Origin: DATCMH01 sp036563505
Lineage (GTDB): Bacteria; Pseudomonadota; Alphaproteobacteria; Rhizobiales; Beijerinckiaceae
Length of the DNA: 64,000 nucleotides
Direction of reading: 5' to 3'
Assembly: GCA_036563505.1 (NCBI GenBank)
Contig: DATCMH010000016.1
Coordinates: 262,828-326,827, forward strand
Below the pieces are notes generated by a model. That model was given only the letters and a program-made list of their open reading frames with translations, did not search any database and was not told the DNA's origin. The translations under genes were made by a program, and so were the position numbers. This document shows, in pieces, positions 24,945-33,637 of this stretch (position 1 is the first letter of the stretch; each line of letters opens with the position of its first letter).

Positions 24945-25492
24945 GAGCTGGCTCCAGCGGAACTAAAGGGCGCCGCGCGTCGAACGGCGGCAAGCTTGGC
25001 GGATTCGGTTCGGTTTCGTTCGGCTCGAGCGGGTCTGATCGGGGTTGGGGCGGCCGACAAGGCGAAGAGGGATGCGGCGCAAGCGCGCAACCTTGGAACC
25101 AAAGGGATTAAAAGCTATTTCGAGCGGCCTTGAACGGCGGACAAGACCCTGCGGAGCGTCGCGGAAGATCGTGACCACGGCTCGTCAGTCAAGGTTCGAG
25201 GCGATCATCTTCGCAGGTCTCCGCAGCATCCGATCCGTTCCTCAGCGCGTCGTGCGAATCCACTGTGCCGCGCCCCGAGGCCGCTGCCAAGGCAATAAAA
25301 GGAACGAAGTTCCGTTAAGGAGCGTTGCTTTATGTTAACGCGGCAGTTGGCAGCGGCACGCGCAGTGTGCCCCTGACTGAACTCTCGGTGTCGATCAAGC
25401 CGTGATTGAACCGCGCGGACCCGATCTTGGTCCTCGGCCGTTCCCTCCTACCTGTAGACCAAGCTTTGCCAACCCCGGAAGGAGACGTCTCG
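24945..25492. other. Intergenic leader region between divergent genes
   Basis: No convincing coding sequence lies here; short frames on both strands have atypical composition. It must hold the promoter of the poly-HAMP kinase gene (minus strand) and that of the TerB-like gene (plus strand). The only recognisable element is an EcfG-like promoter at 25301-25326, for the plus-strand gene. Confidence 0.6.
25301..25326 (+). promoter_or_regulatory. EcfG-type general-stress promoter
   Basis: GGAAC (25301-25305), 17 bases, then CGTT (25323-25326), an exact match to the alphaproteobacterial EcfG consensus GGAAC-N16/17-CGTT. The predicted transcript would have a leader of about 160 bases before the TerB-like gene at 25493. 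Use of this promoter is inferred. Confidence 0.6.
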
Positions 25493-26494
25493 ATGGTCGA
25501 TGCCAAGCGCCTGCTCGATGCCCTGCTCGGGGCCGTGCCGACGGGAACCGCCGGAGCGGCGGGAAGCGTCCTCGACAAGGTGCTCGCGACGCTCAACCAG
25601 TCGGGCGCCGGCCAGCAGGCCGGTCAGGTGCTGAACCAAGCCGTCGGCGGCCTGCGCGACGCGGCGGGTGGGCTCAACGCCGCGGCCGGTCCCTTGAGCG
25701 CCAGGGTCGATGATGCCGTGGCGCAGGCCACCGGGAGGCGCGGCGCCGGCACTCTCGTCGACGAAGCCAAGCGTTACGTCTCCGAGAACCCGCAAGCGGC
25801 CCAGGCCGCGGTCGCCGGCATCGCCTCTCTCCTCCTCGCCTCGCGCCGGGGGCGCGGCCTCGCCGCCGGCGCCGCAGGCCTCGGCGGCCTCGCCCTGATC
25901 GGGGGCCTGGCCTACCGCGCCTTCCAGAACCGGCAGGCGGGCCGGCCGCTGCTGGATCTGCCTCAGGGCGGATCGGCTCAGGGCGCATCGTCCGATAGCG
26001 CGCCCGCCGGGCAGCCGGCGCCCGCTCTGTCCGCCTCCCCCGCGCCGTCGAGCCCCGCTCCAGCGGCGCCGGGCCAAGCGCCGCTGGGACGCCCGACGCC
26101 GCCGGCCCACGCCTCCCTCTTCGACCCGTCCACGGCGACGGAGGACGACGCGATGCTCTATGTTCGCGCCATGGTCGCGGCGGCCTCCGCCGACGGTCAG
26201 GTCGACGAGGGCGAACGCGAGCGGATCGGCGCGGGCTTGGGTCAGGCCGGCATCGATCCCGAAGCGACCCGCTGGCTCGAGCGCGAACTCGCCGCCCCCG
26301 CCAGTGTCGACGAGATCGCCGCCGGCGTGCAGACCCCGGAGAAGGCCGCCCAGGTCTATGCCGCGGCCCGCATCGCCATCGATCCCGACACCCTCCAGGA
26401 GCGCGAGTTCCTGCGTCAGCTGCGCGAGGCCCTCGACCTCGATCCGGAGGTTGCGGGCGACATCGATGCCGGAGCCGCGGCCCTGCGGGCGTGA
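25493..26494 (+). CDS. TerB-family / DUF533 tellurite-resistance-like protein
   Basis: The ATG at 25493 has AGGAG eight bases upstream and gives 333 residues. An N-terminal Ala/Gly-rich part (about 1-160) contains a hydrophobic Gly-rich stretch (GLAAGAAGLGGLALIGGLAY) that may insert in a membrane. A Pro/Ala-rich linker (about 160-215) follows. The C-terminal TerB-like domain (about 220-330) has the acidic core AMVAAASADGQVDEGERERI. DUF533 proteins of this type, including E. coli YebE, are widespread; a role in metal resistance is inherited from TerB and not shown. The EcfG-like promoter upstream suggests general-stress control. Confidence 0.85.
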   Translation: MVDAKRLLDALLGAVPTGTAGAAGSVLDKVLATLNQSGAGQQAGQVLNQAVGGLRDAAGGLNAAAGPLSARVDDAVAQATGRRGAGTLVDEAKRYVSENPQAAQAAVAGIASLLLASRRGRGLAAGAAGLGGLALIGGLAYRAFQNRQAGRPLLDLPQGGSAQGASSDSAPAGQPAPALSASPAPSSPAPAAPGQAPLGRPTPPAHASLFDPSTATEDDAMLYVRAMVAAASADGQVDEGERERIGAGLGQAGIDPEATRWLERELAAPASVDEIAAGVQTPEKAAQVYAAARIAIDPDTLQEREFLRQLREALDLDPEVAGDIDAGAAALRA

Positions 26495-26574
26495 GGGCGA
26501 GGGCCTGAGTACCCGATCGAGCGGGACCAGCGGACCCCTTGCCAGAGCCTCTCGGCTCGCCGAAGTAAGGGACT

Positions 26575-27813
26575 ATGACCTCCTCGCCCTCTCCCGCCGT
26601 CGTGATCGCCGGCGGCGGCCTGGCCGGCCTCGGCCTGGCCCTCGCTTTGAAGGCGGCGCTGGGAGACGGGATCGCCGTTACCCTCTGCGATCCGGCCCTC
26701 GCGCGCCCGGCTGATGACGGGCGCGCTTTCGCGCTTGCCGCAGGCGCCCGGCGCATGCTGACGGTGCTGGGCGTCTGGGAGGCGGCGGCGGAGCGCGCTC
26801 AGCCGATCCTCGACATGGTGGTGACGGATTCACGGCTCGACGATCCCGTCCGGCCCGTCTTCCTCGCCTTCGGCGGCGAGGTCGAGCCGGGCGAGCCCTT
26901 CGCGCATATGGTGGAGGGCGGGCCGCTTCTCGCCGCCCTGGTCCAGGCCTGCCGCGCGGCCGGGGTCACCCTCGAACCCGTCGGAATCTCGGGCTTCACG
27001 GCCTCGGACCCGAGGGTCGCGATCCGGCTTGCCGACGGGCGTACCCTGGAGGCGAGCCTTCTCGTCGCCGCCGACGGCGGACGCTCGCGCCTGCGGGCGC
27101 TCGCCGACATCCCCTGGGTCGGCTGGAGCTATCCCCAGTCGGGCCTTGTCGCGACGATCGCTCACGAGCGCGACCACGAGGGCCGGGCCATCGAGCATTT
27201 CCTGCCCTCCGGCCCCTTCGCCATTCTGCCCCTGACGCCCGGCGGGCCCCTCGGCCACCGCTCCTCCATCGTCTGGACCGAGCGGCAGGAGAAGGTGCCC
27301 GCGCTCCTCGCCCTCGAGCCGCCGGCGCTGCTGGCCGAGATCGAGCAGCGCTTCACCCTGCAGCTCGGGGGGCTCGCCCTGGAAACCCCCGTACGCGCCC
27401 ATCCCCTCGCCTTCGGGGTGGCGCGGCGCTTCGTCGAGCCCCGCTTCGCGCTGCTCGGCGACGCTGCGCACGTCATCCACCCCATCGCGGGCCAGGGCCT
27501 CAACCTCGGGCTCAAAGACGCGGCGGCGCTGGCCGAAGCGGTGACGGATGCGGTGCGCCTCGGCCTCGATCCGGGCGCGCTCGACACGCTCCAGGTCTAC
27601 GAGCGGGCGCGGCGCTTCGACACCGTCGCGATGGGGGTGGTGACCGACGGCCTCAACCGCCTGTTCTCGACGGAGAGCTTGGCCGTCCGCCTCCTGCGCG
27701 ACTTAGGGCTCGGCCTCGTCGACCGCATGCCCGCCCTTAAGCGTCTCCTGATCCGCGAGGCCGCCGGCCTCGACAGAGGCGCGCCGCGGCTGATGCGCGG
27801 GGAGGTTCTGTGA
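26575..27813 (+). CDS. UbiH/UbiF/Coq6-family FAD-dependent hydroxylase
   Basis: The 412-residue flavoprotein monooxygenase has the Rossmann motif AGGGLAGLGLALAL (about 12-25), the DG motif LLVAADGGRSRLRALAD (about 162-178) and the GD motif LLGDAAHVIHPIAGQGLNLG (about 296-315). The family hydroxylates the ubiquinone ring or related aromatic rings with NAD(P)H and O2. Alphaproteobacteria carry several UbiH/F/L/M variants, so the exact ring position is not assigned. The gene ends four bases before the convergent pyrophosphatase gene. Confidence 0.9.
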   Translation: MTSSPSPAVVIAGGGLAGLGLALALKAALGDGIAVTLCDPALARPADDGRAFALAAGARRMLTVLGVWEAAAERAQPILDMVVTDSRLDDPVRPVFLAFGGEVEPGEPFAHMVEGGPLLAALVQACRAAGVTLEPVGISGFTASDPRVAIRLADGRTLEASLLVAADGGRSRLRALADIPWVGWSYPQSGLVATIAHERDHEGRAIEHFLPSGPFAILPLTPGGPLGHRSSIVWTERQEKVPALLALEPPALLAEIEQRFTLQLGGLALETPVRAHPLAFGVARRFVEPRFALLGDAAHVIHPIAGQGLNLGLKDAAALAEAVTDAVRLGLDPGALDTLQVYERARRFDTVAMGVVTDGLNRLFSTESLAVRLLRDLGLGLVDRMPALKRLLIREAAGLDRGAPRLMRGEVL

Positions 27814-27817
27814 GCCT

Positions 27818-28354
27818 TTAGTACCCCGCCGCCTTCGCCCGCTCCATGCCTTCGAGGATGAGGCGCTGCGCCTCCGCGGCGTCGCCCCAGCGCACGACCT
27901 TCACCCACTTGCCGGGCTCCAGGTCCTTGTAGTGCTCAAAGAAGTGCTCGATCTGCTTGATCGTGATGTCGGGCAGGTCGGTGTAGCTCTCTACCTTGTC
28001 GTAGCGCTTGGTGAGCTTGTGGCCGGGCACGGCGATGATCTTCTCGTCCAGGCCCGCCTCGTCCTCCATCAGGAGCACGCCCACTGGCCGCACCGAGATG
28101 ATGGCGCCGGGGATGATGGCGCGGGTGTTGGCGACGAGCACGTCGCAAGGGTCGCCATCGTCGGAGAGGGTGTGGGGAATGAAGCCGTAATTCCCCGGGT
28201 AGCGCATCGCCGTGTAGAGGAAGCGGTCGACGACGAGGGTGCCCGCGGCCTTGTCCATCTCGTACTTGATGGGCTCGCCGCCGATCGGCACTTCGACGAC
28301 CACGTTGACCTCGTGGGGCGGGTTCTTGCCGATCGAAATCGCGTCGAGGCGCAT
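27818..28354 (-). CDS. ppa: Inorganic pyrophosphatase (family I)
   Basis: The 178-residue protein is close in length to E. coli Ppa (175). It carries the signature DDGDPCDVLV (near residue 65-75) and the conserved MDKAAGTLVVDRFLYTAMRYPGNYG segment, cited here only by its start and end. Family I enzymes are cytoplasmic Mg-dependent hexamers that hydrolyse pyrophosphate and pull biosynthetic reactions forward. It is monocistronic, convergent with the UbiH-like gene, with a GNAT gene 110 bases upstream. Confidence 0.97.
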   Translation of the reverse strand: MRLDAISIGKNPPHEVNVVVEVPIGGEPIKYEMDKAAGTLVVDRFLYTAMRYPGNYGFIPHTLSDDGDPCDVLVANTRAIIPGAIISVRPVGVLLMEDEAGLDEKIIAVPGHKLTKRYDKVESYTDLPDITIKQIEHFFEHYKDLEPGKWVKVVRWGDAAEAQRLILEGMERAKAAGY

Positions 28355-28464
28355 GGGCTTAAACTTTCGCGAGGCGCGGGAAGGGCTGAGCCGGCGCAGG
28401 ACCGGACAGGCGGCGTTCCCTTAGCGGCGCCGGCCCGGTCGGGCAAGCAGCAGGGCGGCCGCGC

Positions 28465-28971
28465 TCAGCGGTAGAGATAGGCGAGCTTGGTCAGCGGCAC
28501 GCCGGCGATGCGCTCGGTGGTTTCGGCGACGCTGCGGCCGCCGAGATGCTCGTAGAAGGCGCGGGCGCGGGTGTTGTCGGCGAGGCACCAGACCACGACG
28601 CGGTCGATGCCGCGATCGGACAGATCGTTGCGCACCGCCTTGAACAGGCGCCGCCCGAAGCCGAGGCCCTGATAGGTGGGATCGAGGTAGAGCTCGTCGA
28701 TCTCGCCCTCGGCCGGCAGGGAGCGATCCCGGCAGCGGCCGTAGGAGACGTATCCCGCGATCGCCTCGCCGACGTCGAGCACGGCCAGCGGCCGTCCGCG
28801 GCCGATGGTGGAGGCCCACCAGCGCGGGCCGCGCCGGGCCATCATGCGGTCGAGCGCCACGCCGGGGATGATGCCCTGATAGGCCTCGCGCCACGCGGCG
28901 TCGAAGACGCTGGAGAGGGCCGGGGCGTCGTCCGCCCTCGCCCGCCGGATGCTGATGAGAAGGGTGCTCAT
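28465..28971 (-). CDS. GNAT-family N-acetyltransferase
   Basis: The 168-residue protein has GNAT features: an N-terminal strand-helix (ISIRRARADDAPALSSVF), the acetyl-CoA-binding motif A (DELYLDPTYQGLGFGRRLFKA, R/Q-x-x-G-x-G/A form QGLGFG) and a motif B region (VVVWCLADNTRARAFYEHLG). Substrate is unknown; the domain can modify small amines, antibiotics or protein N-termini. Its frame is clear and codon use is like the neighbours. Confidence 0.9.
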   Translation of the reverse strand: MSTLLISIRRARADDAPALSSVFDAAWREAYQGIIPGVALDRMMARRGPRWWASTIGRGRPLAVLDVGEAIAGYVSYGRCRDRSLPAEGEIDELYLDPTYQGLGFGRRLFKAVRNDLSDRGIDRVVVWCLADNTRARAFYEHLGGRSVAETTERIAGVPLTKLAYLYR

Positions 28972-29029
28972 GGTCGTTCGCTCACCGGGGAGAGCTTAAG
29001 GTCGAGGCAAGCGCCCCTGCTATCCGCCC

Positions 29030-29285
29030 TTCGGCGGATGACGCAGCGGCAAGCGGGGTGACGCCCCGAGGAGCAGGAAGCAAAGATGCGGCCAAGCTTG
29101 GCCTGCTCCCCTCCCTCCGTGGTGCGGCGGGGAGGGTGAGGGGTGGTGGGGAGGAGTCGAATGCTTGTCATTCCGGGGCGCGCGCAGCGCGAGCCCGGAA
29201 TCCATGACCGGGTCGAACGCTGATCCCAGCCGCTCACCCGGTCGTGGATTCCGGGTTCTCGGCTCTGCCGAGCCTCGGAATGACG
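29030..29285. repeat. Degenerate repeat block followed by a family E palindromic element
   Basis: 29030-29150 holds GC-rich inverted fragments related to other intergenic repeats in the window. 29167-29285 is a complete family E element with ends GTCATTCCGGGGC and CCTCGGAATGAC. No gene is supported in the stretch from 28972 to 29420. Confidence 0.75.
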
Positions 29286-29420
29286 GTGAGGAGTAGGGCG
29301 GCCGGCCGGCGCGCCGCAGACGGGGGCGCGTTGCCCCGGGCGGTCATCGCTGGTAATCGGCGCGCTTCTCATCATCGGCGCGGCCTTGCTCCTGTGCCGG
29401 CGCATCATCATGTCGGCGGC

Positions 29421-30143
29421 GTGCTTAACCGTTTCTTAAAGCCTGAAATCCGCTACGCGCGGCGCATGGCGCGCATCGCCCGCTGGGACCGGCCGATCGC
29501 CGGCCGGGGCGAGCGCCTGCGCGCCTGGGCGCACATGATCCTCGCCGATCACGGCGTCTTCCGGCTCCTCTACCAGAACCGACACGAGGTGGCGCCGGGG
29601 CTGTGGCGCGCCGCCCAGCCCGCGCCGCACGATCTCGCCTGGTTCAAGAAGCAGGGCGGGCGCACGGTGGTGTATCTGCGCGGCGGGCGCGAGCACGGCG
29701 CCTGGCAGCTCGAGAAGGAGGCGTGCGGGCGCCTCGGCCTCGATCTCGTCGAGTTCGTGGTGCGCTCCCGCGGCGCGCCCGACCGCGAGACGGTGCTGTC
29801 GGCCAAGGACTTCTTCGCGAACCTGACAACGCCGGCGCTCCTGCACTGCAAGTCCGGCGCTGACCGCGCCGGCTTCGTCGCGGCGCTCTACCTCCTCGTC
29901 CACGAGGGCCGGCCGGCGGCTGAGGCGATGCGCCAGCTCTCCTTCCGCTTCGGCCATTTCCGCTTCGCGAAGACCGGCATCCTCGATGCATTCTTCGAGC
30001 GCTACCGTCTCGAGGGCGAGGCGAAGGGCATCGCGTTCCTCGACTGGGTCGCGCACCACTACGACCCGGAGGCGCTGGAGCGCAGCTTCAAGCCGGGCTT
30101 CTGGTCCGACATGGTGGTCGACCGGGTGATGCGCCGGGAGTAG
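29421..30143 (+). CDS. Dual-specificity/tyrosine phosphatase family protein
   Basis: With the GTG at 29421 the protein has 240 residues; an ATG at 29466 would give 225. The upstream frame reaches into the family E repeat, so a longer start is unlikely. The signature HCKSGADRAGF contains the Cys-x5-Arg phosphatase loop. The substrate-side segment YRAxQP-like reads LWRAAQPAPHDLAWF, as in bacterial DSP-type phosphatases. A C-terminal FKPGFWSDMVVDRVMRR tail is basic. No signal peptide is visible. It ends four bases before the convergent ABC exporter gene. The substrate is unknown. Confidence 0.87.
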   Translation: MLNRFLKPEIRYARRMARIARWDRPIAGRGERLRAWAHMILADHGVFRLLYQNRHEVAPGLWRAAQPAPHDLAWFKKQGGRTVVYLRGGREHGAWQLEKEACGRLGLDLVEFVVRSRGAPDRETVLSAKDFFANLTTPALLHCKSGADRAGFVAALYLLVHEGRPAAEAMRQLSFRFGHFRFAKTGILDAFFERYRLEGEAKGIAFLDWVAHHYDPEALERSFKPGFWSDMVVDRVMRRE

Positions 30144-30147
30144 GGCC

Positions 30148-31917
30148 CTACTCCGCCGCCGCGTCGAAGGCCTGTATGCGATGGAAGCGGGCGTAAGCCC
30201 CGCCTGATGCCATCAGGCTTCCGTGGGTTCCCGTCTCCACCACCCGGCCGGCGTCGAGCACCACGATGAGGTCGGCCTCGCGCACGGTGGCGAGGCGATG
30301 CGCGATGACCAGGGTCGTGCGCCCGCGCATGAGGCTGGCGAGGGCCTCCTGCACCAGGGCTTCCGATTCGGAGTCGAGGGCCGAGGTCGCCTCGTCCAAC
30401 AGCAGGATCGGCGCGTCCTTCAGGAAGGCGCGGGCGAGGGACACCCGCTGGCGCTCGCCTCCCGACAGCCGTCCACCGCCGGGGCCGACGCGGGTGTCGT
30501 AGCCCTCGGGCAGCCGCGCGATGAAGCCGTGGGCCGCGGCCGCCTCCGCGGCTGCCACGATCTCCGTCTCGGTCGCGTCCGGCCGGCCGAAGGCGATGTT
30601 GGCGCGCACCGTATCGTCGAAGAGCACCACGTCCTGGCTCACCACCGCGACCTGCCGGCGCAGGCTCGCGAGCGAGACCTCTCGCACGTCCTGCCCGTCG
30701 ACGAGCACCCGGCCGCCCGTGACGTCATAGAGGCGCGGCACGAGGGAGAGGAGCGTCGACTTGCCCGAGCCTGAGCGCCCGACGAGCGCCGTGGCCTGCC
30801 CGCCCGGCACCGTGAGGTCGATGCCTTCGAGCGCCGGGGCGTCCTCGCGGTAGCGGAACGACACCGCCTCGAAGCGGATCTCGCCGCGGGTGACCTGGAG
30901 CGCCGGCGCGCTTGGCCGATCCACGATGGAGGGCGCCTCGTCCATGACGTCGAAGGTGCGCCGCATGGCGGCGATGGCCTCCTGGATGATGGCGTTGAGG
31001 TTGCCGAGCGCCCGGAACGGCTGGGCGGCGAGGATCAGCGCGCTGACGAAGCCCGTGAAGTCGCCCACCGTCGAGCGCCCGTCGAGGATGCGCCAGCCGA
31101 TGAGGACGAGGACGCCCGCCACCGCGACGCCGCCGCCAGCCTCGAGCAGGGGATCGAGGCGGCCGCGGGCGTTCGCCGCCTTCATCTTGAGGCGGCGCAC
31201 CTCGTCGAAGGCCGCCGCCGCCTGACCTTTGAGATAGCCTTCGAGACCGTAGGTCTTCGCCACGCGGGCGCCGGCGAGGCTCTCGGAGACGAGGCTCGCC
31301 ATGCGGCCGATCTCTTCCTGCGTGGAGGTCGCGACGCGGCGCAGCTTCTGGCCGATCTTGCCGATCGGCTGCGCGATGAAAGGCACGGTGAGCCCGGCCA
31401 CCAGCGTCAGCACCGGGTCGATCCAGATCATCGCCGCCACGAGGCAGATGATGGTGGCGACCTCGCGCAGGAGCACGGTGGAGAGCCGGGTGAGCGCCTC
31501 CTTGATGAAGGCGAAATCGGTGGTGAAGCGCTGCGTCAGCGCCGCCGGGCTCTCGCGGCCCAGCCGCGCGAGGTCCGCGTCGATGAGGTGGGCGTAGAGC
31601 GAGGCCTGCATATCGGCCTCGATGCGGGTGACGACGCGGTTCGTGAGGGTCGTGAGACCGAGGAGCGAGAAGCCTTTGATCGCCGTGACGGCGATGACGA
31701 AGAGCGGCGCCAGGAGGATCGCCCGTTCGTCCTTGGCCGTGAACGCCTCGAAGGCCGTCTTGATGAGCACGGGGTAGAGGCCGGTCGCGGCCGAGACGAT
31801 GGCGATGAGGCCGAGCACGATGGCGAGCGTGCCGCGGTGCGGGCGCATCCAATCCCGCCAGAGGCGGCGCAGCACCGGCAGCGTATCGCCCCGGATCGGC
31901 AGGCCCTTCGCGGCCAT
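30148..31917 (-). CDS. MsbA-like ABC exporter (fused membrane and ATPase domains)
   Basis: The ATG at 31917 (589 residues) is preceded by GGGGAG with good spacing; an ATG at 31920 is also possible. The N-terminal half has six membrane helices of the type I exporter fold. The C-terminal ATPase has Walker A (GRSGSGKSTLL), the signature LSGGERQRVSLARA and Walker B (ILLLDEATSALD). The layout matches MsbA and multidrug or lipid exporters, which act as homodimers in the inner membrane. Lipid A flipping is possible, but no LPS genes flank it, so msbA is not assigned. Confidence 0.92.
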   Translation of the reverse strand: MAAKGLPIRGDTLPVLRRLWRDWMRPHRGTLAIVLGLIAIVSAATGLYPVLIKTAFEAFTAKDERAILLAPLFVIAVTAIKGFSLLGLTTLTNRVVTRIEADMQASLYAHLIDADLARLGRESPAALTQRFTTDFAFIKEALTRLSTVLLREVATIICLVAAMIWIDPVLTLVAGLTVPFIAQPIGKIGQKLRRVATSTQEEIGRMASLVSESLAGARVAKTYGLEGYLKGQAAAAFDEVRRLKMKAANARGRLDPLLEAGGGVAVAGVLVLIGWRILDGRSTVGDFTGFVSALILAAQPFRALGNLNAIIQEAIAAMRRTFDVMDEAPSIVDRPSAPALQVTRGEIRFEAVSFRYREDAPALEGIDLTVPGGQATALVGRSGSGKSTLLSLVPRLYDVTGGRVLVDGQDVREVSLASLRRQVAVVSQDVVLFDDTVRANIAFGRPDATETEIVAAAEAAAAHGFIARLPEGYDTRVGPGGGRLSGGERQRVSLARAFLKDAPILLLDEATSALDSESEALVQEALASLMRGRTTLVIAHRLATVREADLIVVLDAGRVVETGTHGSLMASGGAYARFHRIQAFDAAAE

Positions 31918-31989
31918 CATGAGGCTCCCCAAGCCCCGGCCGGGGCGGAGGGCGAGGGGCTATCACGCCGGGGAGGGAGCGGCAACGCG

Positions 31990-32280
31990 GGGGCAGGTCC
32001 GGGCTTCAGGCCCAGCACTCACCCCACCCGACCCTGCTTCGCAGGGCCACCCTCCCCGTGACCGGGGAGGGATCGCGAGCGAGGCCGCCCCTCATCCCTC
32101 CCCGCCTGCGGGGAGGGTGGACGGCGACAGCCGGCCGGGTGGGGTGAGCGCTGGGCGTCGACCCGAGCGCTAAGGGCTATCAGCATTGTCGTTCGCGGGC
32201 TCGATCCGCGAACCTCGGCACGAGGTTGTCAGCGCCCTCGAACCGAGATGGCCGGGTCAAGCCCGGCCATGACAAAGGGT
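31990..32280. repeat. Palindromic repeats (families D and F), no gene
   Basis: Contains GGGAGGG/CCCTCCC-armed elements with CCACCCTCCCCGTGACCGGG and TCCCCGCCTGCGGGGAGG cores, then a family F element (CGAACCTCGG...GGCCGGGTCAAGCCCGGCCATGAC) at about 32185-32275. Related D copies lie near 50170 and 50425. No coding sequence is supported between 31933 and 32293. Confidence 0.75.
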
Positions 32281-32293
32281 GAGCGCACACGCC

Positions 32294-32536
32294 TCAGTGC
32301 CAGCCCGAGCCCCAGCGGCCGGTGGAATGAATGACCGTGTGGCCGCAGTCGAGGCAGACGTAGCGGGTCTCGACCCCGCCGCCGAAGACCTCCGCCATCG
32401 GGCCGCTCGACACCACCATCAGGCGCGAATGGGGCAGCGCAGTGCGCGCCTTGCGCATCTGCGTCCGGCACGCCTCGCAGGGTTCGTCGGAGGCTTTGAG
32501 GAAGGGATGCCGCGAAGGTGAAGCCGAAACCGCCAT
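32294..32536 (-). CDS. Small zinc-ribbon-like protein
   Basis: The ATG at 32536 gives 80 residues. It has two CxxC pairs, DEPCEACRTQM and VCLDCGHTV, spaced as in zinc ribbons. The last residues read HSTGRWGSGWH. A longer frame to 32674 would run into the convergent-looking region of the neighbour and has Arg/Ser-rich composition. No specific family was recognised. It could be a small nucleic-acid or protein-binding zinc protein. Confidence 0.7.
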   Translation of the reverse strand: MAVSASPSRHPFLKASDEPCEACRTQMRKARTALPHSRLMVVSSGPMAEVFGGGVETRYVCLDCGHTVIHSTGRWGSGWH

Positions 32537-32570
32537 TTGATCGTCCGCCACGGGGCGGGAGTTTGCCCGC

Positions 32571-32939
32571 TCAACCGCCTTTCGTGAAGCGGGAAAGCGC
32601 ACGAAGGCCGCCGTCGCGCAAGACCTTCTCCGGCGAGGCCTCGCGCTCGGTGACGATCTGGGCCGGCCGGTCAAGGCGCGATTTCAGGGCTTCCAGGTTT
32701 TTGGCCAGGGACGAGATCTGCTCGATCATCGCCTGCGCTGCCATGGCGGGCGAGGCGGCGCTCGATCCCGAGAGCCCCTCCGGCACCATCTTCTGCGCCA
32801 AGCCTACCGCCTTGCGCCGGTCGACGAAGGCGGAGCCCTCCAGCGTCGCGACGTAGGCCGCGATCCCTGCGGTCATGCCGGCGATGCTGTCCACGGCGAC
32901 GGCGAGCCGCGTGATCGCTTGCTTGGTCTGAACATCCAC
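32571..32939 (-). CDS. Hypothetical protein, predicted helical
   Basis: The GTG at 32939 has GGAGG nine bases upstream and gives 122 residues. The sequence looks helical, with hydrophobic and Ala-rich segments (AVAVDSIAGMTAGIAAYVAT; MAAQAMIEQISSLAKNLEAL) and a basic C-terminus. No catalytic motif is visible and no family is recognised. It lies 34 bases upstream of the zinc-ribbon gene on the same strand, so the two may be co-transcribed. Confidence 0.65.
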   Translation of the reverse strand: MDVQTKQAITRLAVAVDSIAGMTAGIAAYVATLEGSAFVDRRKAVGLAQKMVPEGLSGSSAASPAMAAQAMIEQISSLAKNLEALKSRLDRPAQIVTEREASPEKVLRDGGLRALSRFTKGG

Positions 32940-33138
32940 CTCAGGCGTCCTCCCGGTCGAGAGCCGCGACGGATCGGCGCGGGTCGTCGCCGCAGGATGT
33001 GCGACAAGTTTTAACGAAAGACGCCTGGCTCCCCCGCTGATTCGCGTCGTGGCCGAAGGCGCCACGCGACGGCTCTATTTTAAGCCGATCGCAAGGGGTC
33101 CCGGGTCAGGGTAGCGGGCTGATCCATCCGAGCCCGCC

Positions 33139-33606
33139 ATGGCCACTGCCCGCATCAGCCTGTTCCGCCTCCTGTTCTTCAGCCGCAACAAGCTGATCCC
33201 GTCCGGCGCGGAGCGTCAGGACGGGCTGGCGCAGATCGTGCGCAATGAGCGCAAGAAGAACGAGTTCGCGGTGATCACGAGCTACCTCGTCGTCGACGGG
33301 CCCTGGTTCGTCCAGGTGCTGGAGGGCGAGCGCTCCGCCGTGCACGACGCCTTTCAGCGCGTGGCGGCCGAGCCGCACCATTCCGACGTGCTGATCTCCG
33401 AGTGGCGGGAGGTCTCGAAGCGCGAGTTCCTCACCTCGCTGGGCTGCACGATGCGGGCGCCGGAGACAGAGGCGATCTTCGCCCGCCACAACCTCACCGA
33501 GGCTCTCGACCGGGGCACCCCGAAGCCGGGCGCCATGCTCAATCTGATGCTGGCCCTGCAGGCGAACGACCTCGCCAAGCAGGGCATCAACGCGATGCTG
33601 GTGTAG
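33139..33606 (+). CDS. BLUF-like domain protein lacking key photochemical residues
   Basis: The 155-residue protein aligns with BLUF blue-light sensors across residues 6-105. The conserved FAD-side Asn (Asn41, KKNEFAVIT) and Gln (Gln59, WFVQVLEG) are kept, together with the LEG motif. The photoactive Tyr (Tyr21 of AppA; usual pattern LVYVSR) is Phe here (LLFFSRN, residues 11-17). The Trp/Met region (AppA Trp104, Met106) reads FLTSLGCTM, without Trp. BLUF photochemistry depends on the Tyr, and Tyr-to-Phe mutants lose light response. The protein may bind flavin without signalling, or act differently. The C-terminal tail (110-155) is short and helical, with no effector domain. Confidence 0.8.
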   Translation: MATARISLFRLLFFSRNKLIPSGAERQDGLAQIVRNERKKNEFAVITSYLVVDGPWFVQVLEGERSAVHDAFQRVAAEPHHSDVLISEWREVSKREFLTSLGCTMRAPETEAIFARHNLTEALDRGTPKPGAMLNLMLALQANDLAKQGINAMLV

Positions 33607-33637
33607 GCGGGGCCGCGAACGGCCCCGCCCGCCGATC

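Noticed and set aside
25008..25021. LexA box (GTTC-N7-GTTC)
   Set aside because: Two GTTC words are present but spaced six bases apart, while the alphaproteobacterial LexA consensus needs seven, and no SOS gene is adjacent.
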